A stretch of 64,000 nucleotides of DNA. Origin: Oscillospiraceae bacterium. GTDB taxonomy: Bacteria > Bacillota > Clostridia > Oscillospirales > Oscillospiraceae. Shown here one piece after another: positions 23,581-32,037 of the stretch; position 1 is the stretch's first letter, and each line of letters opens with the position of its first letter. The stretch is taken from contig JAHHRY010000004.1 of assembly GCA_020025535.1 (NCBI GenBank), forward strand, positions 1 to 64,000, given 5' to 3'. A program made the translations under genes and the position numbers. The notes under the pieces were generated by a model, which was not told the origin of the DNA, searched no databases, and was given only the letters and a program-made list of their open reading frames with translations.

Positions 23581-24972
23581 CTGAAAACGAATGAAAATCG
23601 CAAACCGTTCGGTATGCGTGATAATCTGGCCTATGCCGCCGGAGACTTTGGATGCAACATGAGCTTCGCACTGAAGGGTACTATGGTTATTTTCTGGACC
23701 CAGTTCATGCAGATGGACTCCGTCCTGTATGCTTTTCTTCTGCTGCTGTGTCAGGTGTGGGACGCCATCAATGATCCCCTCATTGGCTCCGTCATCGACG
23801 CCGACCGTCATCAGTATAAACGCAATAAATTTCTGCAGTATATCTGGGTCGGTTCCATCGGTCTGCTGGTGGCAGGTTCCCTTTGCTTCCTTCCCTGGCC
23901 CTCTGCCCCTAAAACCGCAAAAATTCTGATTTTTATCTGTGGCTATGTCCTTTGGGACGCCTTCTACACCATCGCCAACGTGCCCTACGGTTCGCTGCTG
24001 TCTTTGATCTCCAGCGCCCCCGGTGATCGTGCCTCTCTGTCCGCATGGCGCTCCATCGGCTGCTTCCTCGGTCAGATGGTCACTATGGCGCTGCTGCCCA
24101 TGATTATCTACGACAGCGATAACAATATCGTCGGTGAACGTGTGTTCTTTGCTGCCCTGGCAATGGGACTGCTGGGTTTCCTTGCCTTCCGGTTTATGCT
24201 GAAGAATACCGTGATCCGTGTGGAAGACGATGCCAAATGCCGGGAAAACCGTCCCAAATTCAGCATTATAAAATCTCTGGGCAATTTCATGACAAACAGG
24301 CCTGCCATCGGTGCCACCATCGCGGCCATGGGGCTGTTCCTGGGACTGCAGGGCGGCACCACCGCTGTCACCGTTCTGTTCCAGTCCTACTTTAACAATG
24401 CACAGGTTTCCGGTGTTGTCATGGTTCTGTCCATGCTTCCCGTCGTCCTCTTTACGCCTCTGGCCCGGAGAATGGTGGCAAAGTACGGCAAAAAAGAGCT
24501 GGCGGTGGCGGGCTCTCTCTGCTCCATCGTTTCCTGTGTACTGATGATCGCGCTGCCCGTGCCTCCCGACAATCGGGGTATTATCGTCTTCCTTGCCTGC
24601 CAGATGCTGAACGCTCTGGGTATGGGCATTTATTCCACCGTTTCCTGGTCCATGATGGGCGACGCCATCGACTACAACGAGTGGAAGCACGGCACCCGGG
24701 AAGAGGGCACTGTCTATGCCCTGCACTCTTTCTTCCGCAAGCTGGCTCAGGGCTTCGGCCCCTCTATCATCCTGATTATTATGGCTTCCCTCGGTTATGT
24801 GGAGGCCGATCAGGGCAATCAGGCCTTTGAAGTGGCCGAGAGAATGCGTTACCTGGTGCCCTCTCTGTTTATGGTGAGCTCCGTAATGCAGTTTATAGGT
24901 TTGGGTCTCATTTACAATCTGGACAAGAAAACTCTGGAAAAAATGAATACGGATCTGAACAGAAATTCTTGA
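23581..24972 (+). CDS. GPH-family sugar:cation symporter (UidB-like), probable glucuronide importer
   Basis: About 463 residues, 12 membrane segments, with GPH/MFS features 'RDNLAYAAGDFGCNMSF', 'VWDAINDPLIGSVIDAD' near residue 60 and 'MGDAIDYNEWKHGTREEGTVYALHSFFRKL' near residue 365. UidB, the E. coli glucuronide carrier, is in this family, and the gene heads a glucuronide operon. The start is unusual. The only good ribosome site (AAAGGAG, 23566-23572) serves either an in-frame CTG at 23581 or an out-of-frame ATG at 23574 that stops after six codons. The first in-frame ATG after the promoter is at 23614, without a ribosome site. Confidence 0.88.
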   Translation: MKTNENRKPFGMRDNLAYAAGDFGCNMSFALKGTMVIFWTQFMQMDSVLYAFLLLLCQVWDAINDPLIGSVIDADRHQYKRNKFLQYIWVGSIGLLVAGSLCFLPWPSAPKTAKILIFICGYVLWDAFYTIANVPYGSLLSLISSAPGDRASLSAWRSIGCFLGQMVTMALLPMIIYDSDNNIVGERVFFAALAMGLLGFLAFRFMLKNTVIRVEDDAKCRENRPKFSIIKSLGNFMTNRPAIGATIAAMGLFLGLQGGTTAVTVLFQSYFNNAQVSGVVMVLSMLPVVLFTPLARRMVAKYGKKELAVAGSLCSIVSCVLMIALPVPPDNRGIIVFLACQMLNALGMGIYSTVSWSMMGDAIDYNEWKHGTREEGTVYALHSFFRKLAQGFGPSIILIIMASLGYVEADQGNQAFEVAERMRYLVPSLFMVSSVMQFIGLGLIYNLDKKTLEKMNTDLNRNS

Positions 24973-25031
24973 TTTTTCCCATCCTGCCGGCGCATCGGCA
25001 GGATGGTTTCCCCACACAGGAGGTTTTATCC

Positions 25032-27299
25032 GTGAGAACAACCATCCGTTTCAACGATACATGGCGCTTCTCCAGAGAAGCCGGCCCGCTTCCCACGGCG
25101 CTTCCCGAAGCGTGGGAGTGCGTTACGCTTCCCCACACATGGAACGCCGACGACGGTCAGGACGGCGGCAACGATTACTACCGCGGAACCGCCTGCTACG
25201 CCAAAGCACTGAATAAATCAGAGCTTCCCGCCGCCGACTGCTACTATCTGGAGTTTCTCGGTGCCAATTCTTCTGCCGATGTCTATGTAAACGGCAGGCA
25301 TCTTGCCCATCACGACGGCGGCTACTCCACCTGGCGTGTAAACATCACCGAGGCGCTGGAAGCGCAGAATCTGATCGTTGTTACCGTAGACAACGCCGCT
25401 AACGACCGGGTGTATCCCCAGATGGCAGACTTTACCTTCTATGGCGGTCTGTACCGGGACGTGAATATCCTTGCCGTTTCCCGCTCCCACTTCGATCTGG
25501 ACTTCTACGGTGCCCCCGGCATCCAGGTCACTCCCATTATGGACGGCAGCAGCGCCAATGTGGAAGTAAAGGTCTATCTGACCGATTTCCAGGAAGGTCA
25601 GAAAATCGCCTGCACGCTGCTGAACGCCGAAGGCAGCATTGTTGCCTCCTCCGTCACGGAGGAAACCACGGCAAATTTCGTCATTGAAAACGCCCACAGA
25701 TGGCATGGCCGCAGGGATCCCTACCTTTACACCGCAAAGGCAGAACTTCTGGACGGAAACACGGTGCTGGATGCAGTCTCCGCCCGTTTTGGCTGCCGCA
25801 GTTTTGAAATTCATCCTGAGCGGGGCTTTCTTCTCAACGGAGAAGAATATCCCCTGCGAGGCGTCTCCCGCCACCAGGATCGTCTGGGCATCGGCAATGC
25901 CCTGCTTCCCAGGCATCACGAAGAGGACATGGATCTCATCTGTGAGGTAGGCGCCAATACCATCCGCCTTGCTCACTATCAGCATGACCAGTATTTTTAT
26001 GATCTGTGCGACCAGAGGGGCATGGTCGTCTGGGCGGAAATTCCCTACATTTCCAGTCACATGGCCACCGGCCGGGAAAACACCGTTTCCCAGATGAAAG
26101 AACTGATTGCCCAGAATTACAATCACCCCTCCATTGTGGTATGGGGACTCAGCAACGAGATCACCATGCAGGGCGATACCGACCCCGACCTGCTGGAAAA
26201 TCACAGAATCCTGAACGATCTTTGCCACAGCTGGGACAAAACCAGACGCACCACGATGGCCGTCCTGTCTTACTGTCCCATCCAGTCCCCCTATATCAGG
26301 ATTCCCGACGTGGTTTCCTACAACCACTATTTCGGCTGGTATGGCGGTGAAACCTCCATGAACGGCCCGTGGTTTGACCGGTTCCATGCAGCGCACCCGG
26401 AAATTCCCATTGGCTGCTCCGAATACGGCTGCGAAGCCCTGAACTGGCATTCTTCCAAGCCCACGCAGGGAGACTATACCGAAGAATATCAGGCGCATTA
26501 CCACGAAGAGCTGATTCGCCAGCTGTTCACAAGAAAATATCTGTGGGCCACCCATGTGTGGAATATGTTCGACTTCGGTGCAGACGCCCGCTGTGAAGGC
26601 GGCGAAAACGGCCAGAACCACAAGGGTCTGGTGACCTTCGACCGCAAATACAAAAAGGATGCCTTCTACGCCTACAAGGCATGGCTGTCCGACGAGCCCT
26701 TTGTCCATCTGTGCGGCAAACGGTATGTGGACCGTGTGGAGGACGTAACCAGAGTCACGGTCTACTCCAACCAGAAAACCGTGGAGCTGTTTGCTAACGG
26801 CGTTTCTCTCGGTGTCAAAGAAGCACCTGACCATTTCTTCTATTTTGATGTCCCCAATGTGGGAAAAACCCATCTGGAAGCCGTCTCCGGCACGCTTCGG
26901 GACGAAAGCGAGCTGAACAAGGTCGAGGTATTCAACGATGCCTACCGCCTGAAGGAAAAGAACGCCGTCCTCAACTGGTTTGACATCACGGAGCGTGAGG
27001 GTTATCTCTCTCTCAACGATAAAATCAGCGATATTTCCTCCACTCTGCGGGGAAAGATCTTCCTTGCAAAGTTTATTGCAAAGCTTCTGCGCCAGATGAA
27101 GCGCAAAAAACCGGACGGCAAAAAAGGCGGCGGCTTCAAAGTAAGTCCCGACATGAAGAAAATGCTGGGCAGCTTTACCCTTCTGCGCGTGTCCAGCATG
27201 ACCGGCATGATGGGTGTCAGCCTGACAAAGGAAGAGCTTCTTTCCATGAACGCCAAGCTGAACAAAATCAGAAAGCCGAAAAAGGAGAACCCGCAATGA
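25032..27299 (+). CDS. Glycoside hydrolase family 2 beta-glucuronidase
   Basis: 755 residues with the GH2 order: sugar-binding jelly roll (~1-180), Ig-like domain (~180-285), TIM barrel (~285-580) and C-terminal extension. The acid/base is Glu376 in 'VVWGLSNEI' and the nucleophile Glu464 in 'IGCSEYGCE'. An Asn-x-Lys motif (Asn529, Lys531 in 'QNHKGLVTFDRK') corresponds to the residues that bind the glucuronate carboxylate in gut beta-glucuronidases, which favours glucuronidase over galactosidase. No signal peptide is seen, so it acts on imported conjugates. The start is GTG at 25032 with AGGAGG 8 bases upstream. The last ~100 residues are a basic tail of unknown role. Confidence 0.92.
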   Translation: MRTTIRFNDTWRFSREAGPLPTALPEAWECVTLPHTWNADDGQDGGNDYYRGTACYAKALNKSELPAADCYYLEFLGANSSADVYVNGRHLAHHDGGYSTWRVNITEALEAQNLIVVTVDNAANDRVYPQMADFTFYGGLYRDVNILAVSRSHFDLDFYGAPGIQVTPIMDGSSANVEVKVYLTDFQEGQKIACTLLNAEGSIVASSVTEETTANFVIENAHRWHGRRDPYLYTAKAELLDGNTVLDAVSARFGCRSFEIHPERGFLLNGEEYPLRGVSRHQDRLGIGNALLPRHHEEDMDLICEVGANTIRLAHYQHDQYFYDLCDQRGMVVWAEIPYISSHMATGRENTVSQMKELIAQNYNHPSIVVWGLSNEITMQGDTDPDLLENHRILNDLCHSWDKTRRTTMAVLSYCPIQSPYIRIPDVVSYNHYFGWYGGETSMNGPWFDRFHAAHPEIPIGCSEYGCEALNWHSSKPTQGDYTEEYQAHYHEELIRQLFTRKYLWATHVWNMFDFGADARCEGGENGQNHKGLVTFDRKYKKDAFYAYKAWLSDEPFVHLCGKRYVDRVEDVTRVTVYSNQKTVELFANGVSLGVKEAPDHFFYFDVPNVGKTHLEAVSGTLRDESELNKVEVFNDAYRLKEKNAVLNWFDITEREGYLSLNDKISDISSTLRGKIFLAKFIAKLLRQMKRKKPDGKKGGGFKVSPDMKKMLGSFTLLRVSSMTGMMGVSLTKEELLSMNAKLNKIRKPKKENPQ

Positions 27300-28360
27300 A
27301 AAGTTCTTTCCGCTGGTACGGTGACAGCGATCCCGTGACTTTGGAATATATCCGCCAGATTCCCGGTATGCGCTCCGTTGTTTCCGCCGTTTACGATGTA
27401 AAGCCCGGTGAAGTCTGGCCGGAGAAGAGCATCCGCCATCTGGCGGAAGAATGCAAAGCCAACGGTCTTGTCTTTGACGTGGTGGAATCCATCCCCGTCA
27501 CCGAGGAAATCAAGCTTGGCCGCCCGGAACGGGAACGGCATATTGAAAACTACTGTGAAACCATCCGCCGCTGCGCCGGATGCGGCATCAAATGCATAAC
27601 CTACAATTTTATGCCCGTGTTCGACTGGACCCGCACCCAGCTGGATAAAAAAGCGCCCGACGGCTCCACCAGTCTGGTAATGTACTGGGAACAAATGAAG
27701 CATCTGGATCCCCTGAAGGAAGATATTCATCTGCCCGGCTGGGATTCCAGCTATTCCCAGTCAGAGGTCCGGGATCTCATCAGAGCCTACGGTGAGCTGG
27801 GCGAAGAGGGGCTCTGGGAAAATCTGGCGTATTTTCTGAAAAGGGTCATCCCCGTTGCAGAAGCCTGCGGCGTGGTCATGGCAATTCATCCGGATGATCC
27901 CCCCTATCCCATTTTCGGTCTGCCGAGGATTATTACCTGTGAAGAAAATCTGGATCGTTTCCTGAAAATCGTCGATTCTCCCGCCAATTCCCTGTGCTTC
28001 TGTACCGGTTCTCTGGCCTGTCACCCAAAAAACGACATTCCCGCCATGGTGCGGAAATACGCTCAGATGGGCCGCATCGGTTTCATGCACCTGAGAAATA
28101 TAAAAATTCTGGAGGACACCTCCTTTGAAGAATCCGGGCACCTCAGCAGCCACGGCAGTCTGGATATGAATGCCATTGTCAGGGCGCTGGTGGAAACCGG
28201 TTTCAACGGCTATTTCCGCCCCGACCACGGCCGCATGATCTGGGGAGAGACGGGCAAACCGGGCTACGGACTGTTTGACAGGGCTCTCGGTTCCACCTAT
28301 ATCAACGGATTGGTGGAAGCCAATGGCGGCGTGATCGAAGAATCATCTTTCGGGAGGTAA
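27296..28360 (+). CDS. uxuA: Mannonate dehydratase
   Basis: 354 residues of the UxuA family ('MKSSFRWYGDSDPVTLEYIRQIPG', 'IHPDDPPYPIFGLPRI', 'FRPDHGRMIWGE'). It dehydrates D-mannonate to 2-keto-3-deoxygluconate (KDG), using a divalent metal. Its ATG overlaps the stop codon of the glucuronidase gene (ATGA), so the two are translationally coupled. It is the committed dehydration step of glucuronate breakdown. Uronate isomerase (uxaC), needed for the step before, is not in the window. Confidence 0.95.
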   Translation: MKSSFRWYGDSDPVTLEYIRQIPGMRSVVSAVYDVKPGEVWPEKSIRHLAEECKANGLVFDVVESIPVTEEIKLGRPERERHIENYCETIRRCAGCGIKCITYNFMPVFDWTRTQLDKKAPDGSTSLVMYWEQMKHLDPLKEDIHLPGWDSSYSQSEVRDLIRAYGELGEEGLWENLAYFLKRVIPVAEACGVVMAIHPDDPPYPIFGLPRIITCEENLDRFLKIVDSPANSLCFCTGSLACHPKNDIPAMVRKYAQMGRIGFMHLRNIKILEDTSFEESGHLSSHGSLDMNAIVRALVETGFNGYFRPDHGRMIWGETGKPGYGLFDRALGSTYINGLVEANGGVIEESSFGR

Positions 28361-28365
28361 AAAAT

Positions 28366-29211
28366 ATGCTGGATCTTCCCCTGAACATCGACTATTCCGG
28401 AAAAGTAGTGGTGATTACCGGTGCAGGCGGTCTTATCTGCGGTGCCATCGCCCGGGCCTTTGCCCAAAGCGGTGCCAAGGTTGCCGCCATCAACCGCAGC
28501 GAAGAATCCATCCGCCAGCTGTCCGACGAACTGACTGCCGAAGGCTTTATCTGCAAGGCCTACAAAGCCGATGTGCTGGATTCCGAGGCTCTGGAAGCCA
28601 CCCATCAGGCCGTTCTGCGTGAGCTTGGTCCCTGCGACATTCTCATCAACGGTGCCGGCGGCAACAATCCCAAAGCTACCACAACCAATGAATACCATCA
28701 CGAAGCCTCTCCCGGCAGCAAAACCTTTTTTGACCTGGCCGGCGAGGATGTGGATGCGGTGTTCCGACTGAATTTTCAGGGCACTATGCTGCCCACTCAG
28801 GTTTTCGCCAAGGATATGGCGCAAAGAAAGCAGGGCTGCATCCTGAACATTTCTTCCATGAATGCCTACACTCCCCTGACAAAAATTCCTGCCTATTCCG
28901 GCGCAAAAGCCGCCGTTTCCAACTTTACCCAATGGCTGGCCACCTATTTTGCCGGTACGGGCATTCGCTGCAATGCCATTGCCCCCGGCTTTCTGGTTGC
29001 TGCCCAGAACCGGGCGCTGCTGTTCAACGAGGACGGCACCCCCACTGCCCGCAGCACCAAAATTCTGAACAGCACCCCCACCCGGCGTTTTGTGGAAGCC
29101 CGGGAACTGCTGGGTGCCGCTCTGTTCCTGTGTGACGACCGAGCAGCCTCTGCCATTACCGGCGTTGTGCTGCCCGTAGATGCCGGATTCTCAGCTTATT
29201 CCGGCGTATAA
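28366..29211 (+). CDS. uxuB: SDR-type D-mannonate oxidoreductase (fructuronate reductase)
   Basis: 281 residues of the short-chain dehydrogenase family: 'VVITGAGGLICGAIARAFA' (cofactor loop, residues 16-34), 'LINGAGGNNPKATT' and the catalytic 'YSGAKAAVSNF'. It resembles the Bacillus-type SDR UxuB, not the long-chain E. coli enzyme. It reduces D-fructuronate to D-mannonate, feeding UxuA. The GGGAGG site precedes the ATG at 28366, five bases after uxuA. The assignment to fructuronate comes from sequence plus its place between uxuA and the aldolase. Confidence 0.88.
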   Translation: MLDLPLNIDYSGKVVVITGAGGLICGAIARAFAQSGAKVAAINRSEESIRQLSDELTAEGFICKAYKADVLDSEALEATHQAVLRELGPCDILINGAGGNNPKATTTNEYHHEASPGSKTFFDLAGEDVDAVFRLNFQGTMLPTQVFAKDMAQRKQGCILNISSMNAYTPLTKIPAYSGAKAAVSNFTQWLATYFAGTGIRCNAIAPGFLVAAQNRALLFNEDGTPTARSTKILNSTPTRRFVEARELLGAALFLCDDRAASAITGVVLPVDAGFSAYSGV

Positions 29212-29230
29212 AGAAAAGGAGATAGAAAAA

Positions 29231-29857
29231 ATGGATGTTATGAATCGTCTGGCATGTGCCGGTATCGTCCCTGTTGTTGTCCTGGAAGATGCAAAGGATG
29301 CCATTCCCACTGCCAATGCCATGATGGCGGGCGGCATTGATGTCATGGAAATTACTTTCCGCACCTCTGCCGCACCGGAATCCATTCGGGCGGTTGCCGA
29401 AAACTGTCCCGATATGCTGGTTGGTGCCGGCACCGTGCTCAATCTGGAGCAGTGCAAGCTGGCAGTACAGATGGGTGCAAAGTTTATCGTTTCTCCCGGC
29501 TTTGACCCCAATGTGGTTGCCTGGTGCGTGGAAAATCAGATCCCCGTGGTCCCCGGATGCGTCACCCCCACCGAAATCACCGCAGCCGTCAACATGGGCC
29601 TGCAGGTTGTGAAGTTCTTCCCCGCCAATGTCTACGGCGGTCTGAACGCCATGAAGAACCTGTCCGCTCCCTTCGTAGGCGTGAAGTTCCTGCCCACCGG
29701 CGGTGTCAATACCGCCAATCTGCGGGAATACATTGACGCTCCCTTTATCCACGCCGTAGGCGGCAGCTGGGTCTGCCCCAAAGCGGATATTGCCGCCGGC
29801 AATTTCGAGAAAATCACCGCACTCTGCGCCGAAGCCCGTCAGGCAGCCTTCGGCTGA
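29231..29857 (+). CDS. eda: KDPG/KHG aldolase
   Basis: 208 residues, the class I 2-keto-3-deoxy-6-phosphogluconate aldolase length. 'VMEITFRT' carries the catalytic Glu and 'QVVKFFPANVYGGLNAM' the Schiff-base Lys; 'KFLPTGGVNTANL' binds phosphate. It splits KDPG to pyruvate and glyceraldehyde 3-phosphate. The ATG at 29231 has AAAGGAG; the in-frame codon at 29180 lies inside uxuB and is unlikely. Confidence 0.95.
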   Translation: MDVMNRLACAGIVPVVVLEDAKDAIPTANAMMAGGIDVMEITFRTSAAPESIRAVAENCPDMLVGAGTVLNLEQCKLAVQMGAKFIVSPGFDPNVVAWCVENQIPVVPGCVTPTEITAAVNMGLQVVKFFPANVYGGLNAMKNLSAPFVGVKFLPTGGVNTANLREYIDAPFIHAVGGSWVCPKADIAAGNFEKITALCAEARQAAFG

Positions 29858-29874
29858 TATGGAAAGGACATAAT

Positions 29875-30903
29875 ATGGCTAGAATTATTACATTCGGCGA
29901 GCTGATGCTCCGTCTTCAGCCCTACAACTACGAGCGCTTTGTTCAGTGTGACCATGTGGAATTTACCTTCGGCGGCGGCGAAGCCAATGTCGCCGTGTCC
30001 CTTGCCAACTTCGGCATGGATGCCGCCTATGTCACCAAGCTGCCCGCCCATGCCATCGGTCAGGCTGCCGTGAACTCCCTGCGCCGTTACGGCGTAGATA
30101 CCAGAGAGATCGTCCGCGGCGGCGACCGCATCGGCATCTACTACAACGAAAAGGGTGCTTCTCAGCGTGGCTCCGTCTGCATTTACGACCGGGCACACTC
30201 CGCCATTCAGATGAGTTCCCCGGCGGATTTCAACTGGGACAAGATTTTCGATGGCGCTGACTGGTTCCACTTCACCGGCATCACTCCGGCACTGGGCGAG
30301 AATCTGGTGGAAATCTGCAAGCAGGCCTGTCAGGCTGCCAAGGCCCGGGGAATCAAGATTTCCTGTGACCTGAACTACCGGGGCAAGCTGTGGACACGGG
30401 AGCAGGCCCGCAAGGCCATGACCGAGCTGTGCCAGTATGTGGATATCTGCATCGCCAACGAAGAGGATGCAAAGGACGTCTTCGGCATCGAAGCCGCCTC
30501 CACCGATATCTACGGCGGAAGCCTGAATCACGAAGGATACAAGTCCGTTGCCAAGCAGCTGGCAGACAAGTTCGGTTTTGAAAAGGTTGCCATCACCCTG
30601 CGGGAAAGCCGTTCCGCATCCGAAAACGGCTGGAGCGGTATGCTCTACGATACGGCAAGCGACACCTACTGCTTCTCCAAGAAGTACGACCTGCACATTA
30701 TTGATCGTGTAGGCGGCGGCGACAGCTTCGGCGCCGGACTGATCTATTCCCTGCTGAACGGCAAGGATCTGCAGTCTTCCGTAGAATTTGCAGTAGCCGC
30801 CTCCGCTCTGAAGCATACCATTGAGGGTGACTTTAACATGGTCACCGTTGCAGAGGTGGAAAAGCTGGCCGGCGGCGACGGTTCCGGCAGAATCCAGCGC
30901 TGA
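29875..30903 (+). CDS. kdgK: 2-dehydro-3-deoxygluconokinase (PfkB family)
   Basis: 342 residues of the ribokinase/PfkB family: 'FGGGEANVAVSLANFG' binds sugar, and 'DRVGGGDSFGAGLIYSLL' near residue 280 is the anion-hole/catalytic Asp motif. It phosphorylates KDG to KDPG, the substrate of the neighbouring aldolase. It is the last gene of the glucuronide operon, 9 bases before the terminator. No transcription factor gene accompanies the operon. Confidence 0.93.
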   Translation: MARIITFGELMLRLQPYNYERFVQCDHVEFTFGGGEANVAVSLANFGMDAAYVTKLPAHAIGQAAVNSLRRYGVDTREIVRGGDRIGIYYNEKGASQRGSVCIYDRAHSAIQMSSPADFNWDKIFDGADWFHFTGITPALGENLVEICKQACQAAKARGIKISCDLNYRGKLWTREQARKAMTELCQYVDICIANEEDAKDVFGIEAASTDIYGGSLNHEGYKSVAKQLADKFGFEKVAITLRESRSASENGWSGMLYDTASDTYCFSKKYDLHIIDRVGGGDSFGAGLIYSLLNGKDLQSSVEFAVAASALKHTIEGDFNMVTVAEVEKLAGGDGSGRIQR

Positions 30904-30911
30904 TTGTTTTT

Positions 30912-30947
30912 AAAAAAGCACCATTCCTGTGGGGATGGTGCTTTTTT
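30912..30947 (+). terminator. Terminator of the glucuronide operon
   Basis: A 13-bp stem (30912-30924 with 30935-30947) with A-rich and T-rich ends closes the operon. Confidence 0.88.
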
Positions 30948-31500
30948 GTTGGTATTCCCTGCACGCCGCCGTGTTTCGACAGTCCAGCTCATGGCAGATC
31001 CATTGGCAATGGCACTCCGGCATATCGAATTTCACCTGATGGCTGTCCGTGGGATAGAAGTGGAAGCCCGCATCCTCGATGAACATTTTAAGTACCATTT
31101 TCTTCCAAATCCGGGGCATCAGCCGGTAAAGGCCCGGAACCTTCAGCATCCCGCGGATGCCGTTGGCAGGAGCGTCCATTCCATTTTTTCCGTCAGCAGC
31201 GCCCAGAATGCGGCGACAACGGGGAAAATATTCTTATAAGTTGTTTTCACCAGAGCTTCCGGCTGATCGGCCCAGGAGGCACAGAGGGCCTGATACTCCT
31301 TTTCTATGCATTGGTCGATACGCTGTCCCTGCTTCGGGGCAAAGTGACCGATCATCTGTTTCTGCATTTGTTCAAAGCAAGTCTTTTTCACGGGAATTTT
31401 TCCGTTTGCCGCCGCAGGCCACGAAACGGTAATACATTTTCAAAACAGGGTTTTCTTCCAGAGCCAGTCCGGCATCGGCGCTCAGCTGTGGCATCTGTAC
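30930..31500 (-). pseudogene. Decayed L-2-amino-thiazoline-4-carboxylate hydrolase-like gene
   Basis: Three minus-strand fragments in different frames line up in order. The first (about 31500-31372) reads 'EENPVLKMYYRF'. The second (31391-31143) has 'ALVKTTYKNIFPVVAAFWALL'. The third (31179-30910) has 'FHFYPTDSHQVKFDMPECHCQW' and 'NTAACREY'. Order and spacing resemble the ATC-hydrolase family (PF14196), with the last ~40 residues missing and at least two frameshifts. The 3' part runs into the kdgK terminator. Family assignment is by remembered motif pattern, so moderate; that the gene is broken is clear. Confidence 0.5.
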
Positions 31501-31746
31501 CTGTTTTCGGCAGTCGTATTCCGGAATGATCGGCGGTTTTTTATGTGCACTCTGCTGCAGCGACACCGCCGCCACTGATAAATGTCACCGCGATTCCTGC
31601 AGATCATGATTCTGCCTCCCAAAACGATGCTGAATATAAAAAATGGCAGATTCTGACCGAACTGCAGCCAAAATCTGACCTGAAAGCAGGGAGGCGTTTT
31701 CCCCTCGGTGTCTGTGTTACTTTTACCCCCGCCGTAAAAACGGAAC

Positions 31747-31785
31747 AAAAAAGTCCTGAAGCCATTACAGCTTCAGGACTTTTAT
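31747..31785. terminator. Isolated terminator-like hairpin
   Basis: A perfect 12-bp stem (AAGTCCTGAAGC 31751-31762 with GCTTCAGGACTT 31770-31781) has A-rich and T-rich flanks. No intact gene on either strand ends here; it is probably left over from lost genes. Confidence 0.6.
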
Positions 31786-31809
31786 CCGGATCCCTGTTGG
31801 TATTCAATA

Positions 31810-31831
31810 TGGTGGACGATATAAGACTCGA
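31810..31831. repeat. Degenerate third copy of the tRNA-Val 3' end (old attachment site)
   Basis: About 20 bases match the start of the 48-bp attachment repeat (TGGTGGACGATATA-GACTCGA) with one substitution, then diverge. It suggests an earlier integration at the same tRNA followed by decay. Confidence 0.5.
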
Positions 31832-31983
31832 TATGCATTTTCGCTGTGCGAAAATAATAGACCAGCCGGTGTGCACACTGGCTGCCATACTGCCAGCGGC
31901 AGTATGGATTCGGATGGGTTCCAGTCCCATAACCGCAAAAGGCAAAGAAAAAGCCCACCCTTCTGGGTGGACTTTTCTTTATC

Positions 31984-32031
31984 TGGTGGACGATATAGGA
32001 CTCGAACCTATGACCTTCCGCACGTCAAGCG
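31984..32031. repeat. Attachment repeat, left (integrase side)
   Basis: 48 bases identical to 34918-34965; the flanks differ on both sides. It is the tRNA-Val 3' part without its 5' half. Confidence 0.9.
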
Positions 32032-32037
32032 AAGTCA

